Positions 62,016 through 64,000 of a stretch of 64,000 nt of DNA are shown here, one piece after another. Each line of letters begins with the position of its first letter. Positions within the stretch are counted from its first letter, which is position 1. A program made the position numbers and the translations under genes. The notes beneath the pieces were generated by a model. That model was given only the letters and a program-made list of their open reading frames with translations, did not search any database and was not told the origin of the DNA. Source of the stretch: Hymenobacter rigui (lineage in GTDB: Bacteria; Bacteroidota; Bacteroidia; Cytophagales; Hymenobacteraceae); the NCBI RefSeq assembly GCF_003944715.1, contig NZ_RWIT01000001.1, positions 558,001 to 622,000 on the forward strand, given 5' to 3'.

Positions 62016-63878
62016 TTAGCCGATTTTTTTGCCGGCCATAGCCTGGCTGATGCTGATATTCATGACCCGCTCGGCAAACGGGCGGGTGAGTTCTTCCAGC
62101 TCATCTACGGCTTTCAGGATGGTATCCTTCTCCTTGGTTTCGAGGGCCGCTTTCAGCGTGGTTACACCGGCCTGCGTTTGGGTGGTTTCCTCGGGAGTAA
62201 GGTGCTGGCCGTTTTTGGCCACAAACCGCTCCACCTGGTACAGCATCTGCTCGGCTACGGTGCGAGCCTCAATAACCATGCGGGCGGCCACATCCTCGCG
62301 GGCGTGGGTGAGTGAGTCCATCAGCATCTGCTCCACCTGCTCATCGGTGAGGCCGTACTGAGGCTTGATTTCCACGGCCTGGCGCGTATTGGAGCGTAGT
62401 TCGATGGCTTCCACCTTGAGAATACCATCGGCATTCAGGATAAAGTTGACGTCTACCTTGGGCAACCCGGCGGGCATGGCCGGAATGCCGCGCAGGTCGA
62501 ACTCGGCCAGCTTGCGGTTCTCCTTCACCAAATCCCGCTCACCCTGATACACTGAAATCTTCAGGTTTACCTGCCCGTCCACCGAAGTAGTGTACTGGCG
62601 GCCGGCTTTGGTGGGAATCTTGGAGTTGCGCGGAATGATAGAGTCCATCAGGCCGCCCATAGTTTCGATGCCCAGCGTGAGAGGCGTCACGTCCAGCAGC
62701 AGCACGTCGCGGCGGTTGCCAGCCAGGATATCGGCCTGAATGGCAGCGCCGAGGGCAACAACTTCATCGGGGTTGAGGGAGTTGTTGGCAGGCTGCTGGA
62801 AAAACTCCGACACGGCATCGTATACCAACGGCACGCGGGTAGAACCGCCCACCAGCAGCACGGCATCCAGCTGCTGCGGCGTGAGCTTGGCATCAGCAAG
62901 GGCCTGGTGGCAGGCGGCCAGGGTGCGGTCCACCAAGGGCTGCACTAGCTGGTTAAACTCGGTTTTAGAGAGGCGCACCACCACGTCGTCGCCGAGGTTG
63001 CCGGCAAAATCGTCGTGCTGGCTAAGGTATCGTTTGGCCGACTCGGCCAGCAGGCGCAGCTCCTGCTGTAGCGGGCCATTGTTTTGCAGCCGGGCACCGA
63101 GGTCGTACTGGGTAGTCCAATGCGCGGAAATAGCCCGGTCTAGGTCGTCGCCGCCCAGGTAGGTGTCGCCGTTGGTGCTGAGCACTTCAAAAATGCCCTG
63201 GTGCAGGTGCAGAATGCTGATATCGAAGGTGCCGCCGCCGAGGTCATACACGGCCACAGTTTTTTCCTCATCCGGCGAGAGGCCGATGCCATAGGCCAGC
63301 GCGGCGGCCGTCGGTTCATTCACAATACGCAATACCTCCAGGCCCGCCAAACGGCCGGCGTCGCGGGTGGCCTGGCGCTGCGAGTCGTTGAAGTAAGCCG
63401 GAACCGTAATAACGGCTTTGTTCACGGGCGTTTTGAGGGCGTGCTCGGCGCGGGCGCGCAGCTCCTTCAAAATTTCAGCCGACAGCTCGATGGGAGAGTA
63501 GAACTTGTCGCCCACCCGGATTTTTACCAGGCCTTCGGAGTTATCATCAATCACCTTGTAGCCCAGCTCCTGCGCGTGCTGGCCCAGGTCGTGGTAGCTC
63601 TTGCCCAGCAGGCGCTTCACCGAGTATATGGTGTTTTGCGGGTCAGTGAGCAAGTATTCTTTAGCCTCATTGCCCACCAGCGGTGCCTCGCCGGCAGCCG
63701 GAAAATGAACAACGGACGGCACGATGGTACCCCGGCCCTGGTCGTTGATGGCTACCGGCTGCCGGCCCTCGGGATGAATGTAGGCGACCAGGGAGTTGGT
63801 CGTGCCCAGATCGATACCCACAATAATTTCTTCCTGCTGAATACTCCCGGTAGAGAGGTTGATTGCGACTTTGGCCAT
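62016..63878 (-). CDS. hscA: Hsp70 chaperone, HscA-like
   Basis: 620 aa from the ATG at 63878 ([20 protein letters not shown]); an upstream start at 63965 is less likely. ATPase motifs [48 protein letters not shown] and LVGGSTRVP are intact. The extended N-terminus before GIDLGTTNS, the SVKRLLGKS stretch and the lack of a long Gly-rich/EEVD-type tail favour HscA, the Fe-S cluster assembly chaperone, over DnaK. No isc genes are adjacent, so the subtype is less certain. Confidence 0.8.
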   Translation of the reverse strand: MAKVAINLSTGSIQQEEIIVGIDLGTTNSLVAYIHPEGRQPVAINDQGRGTIVPSVVHFPAAGEAPLVGNEAKEYLLTDPQNTIYSVKRLLGKSYHDLGQHAQELGYKVIDDNSEGLVKIRVGDKFYSPIELSAEILKELRARAEHALKTPVNKAVITVPAYFNDSQRQATRDAGRLAGLEVLRIVNEPTAAALAYGIGLSPDEEKTVAVYDLGGGTFDISILHLHQGIFEVLSTNGDTYLGGDDLDRAISAHWTTQYDLGARLQNNGPLQQELRLLAESAKRYLSQHDDFAGNLGDDVVVRLSKTEFNQLVQPLVDRTLAACHQALADAKLTPQQLDAVLLVGGSTRVPLVYDAVSEFFQQPANNSLNPDEVVALGAAIQADILAGNRRDVLLLDVTPLTLGIETMGGLMDSIIPRNSKIPTKAGRQYTTSVDGQVNLKISVYQGERDLVKENRKLAEFDLRGIPAMPAGLPKVDVNFILNADGILKVEAIELRSNTRQAVEIKPQYGLTDEQVEQMLMDSLTHAREDVAARMVIEARTVAEQMLYQVERFVAKNGQHLTPEETTQTQAGVTTLKAALETKEKDTILKAVDELEELTRPFAERVMNISISQAMAGKKIG

Positions 63879-63962
63879 ATGGAGAGAGTACGCCGAAGCG
63901 TAAACAGAAAAGGCGGAATGATACCCTGAAGTAGCTACAACCAGCTCAGGGCCTGAAAGGCA

Positions 63963-63970
63963 CAAAAATA
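63963..63970 (-). promoter_or_regulatory. Putative promoter -7 element (TATTTTTG) of hscA
   Basis: TATTTTTG on the minus strand fits TAnnTTTG; predicted leader about 80 nt. No -33 TTG is seen. Confidence 0.45.
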
Positions 63971-64000
63971 CGCAACAAAAGCGCGGCAGCCGTTGACTGC

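Overview
The window is about 58% GC and looks like a chromosomal segment of a Bacteroidota member, most likely Cytophagales and close to Hymenobacter. This placement is inferred from gene content and promoter style; no search was run. Supporting signs are repeated TAnnTTTG promoter elements, few recognisable Shine-Dalgarno sites, a T9SS type A sorting domain, a DUF5074 surface lipoprotein beside a TonB-dependent receptor, and a DUF3467 gene just after rpoC. I see no rRNA, CRISPR array, insertion sequence, prophage or integrase.

Layout. Positions 1-3290 hold a minus-strand corrinoid-uptake unit: a clear cobalamin riboswitch, a BtuB-like receptor and a BtuG-like lipoprotein that runs off the edge. 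Positions 3333-15214 are mixed single genes: DNA glycosylase, THUMP-like methyltransferase, DUF4397 lipoprotein, ahcY, a luciferase-like oxidoreductase, an SDR, a T9SS cargo protein and a GT2/GT9 pair for surface glycan or LPS core. Positions 15528-17686 hold an ECF sigma/ZAS anti-sigma pair followed by gmk-nadD. Positions 17770-19801 hold BCCP, pyrH and frr on the minus strand. An exported M1 aminopeptidase follows at 19901-22498.

From 22640 to 58012 lies an almost continuous information-processing superlocus: tRNA-Tyr, tRNA-Gly, tRNA-Thr, tuf, tRNA-Trp, secE, nusG, rplKAJL, rpoB, rpoC, a DUF3467 gene, rpsL, rpsG, fusA and rpsJ; then an inserted O-antigen-ligase-like gene; then rplC through rpsN, rpsH through rpmJ (with secY, map and infA), rpsM, rpsK, rpsD, rpoA and rplQ. 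Intrinsic terminators and new TAnnTTTG promoters cut it into transcription units in places where E. coli has continuous operons. The window ends with eno, a DivIC/FtsB-like gene, a small exported protein, anmK and an HscA-type Hsp70.

No defence system or novel enzyme cluster is visible. The least explained material is RNA structure at operon breaks. Base-pairing read by eye supports structured leaders before rplQ, rpoB, rpoC, fusA, tuf, rpsD, rplC and pyrH. The best of these is the rplQ leader, with two stacked helices of 6 and 8 bp closing a branched region. A second theme is unusual ribosomal protein tails: RGG-rich extensions on both S3 and S5, long Lys/Ala tails on L17 and L22, a shortened L24, and zinc-free S14, S4 and L36.
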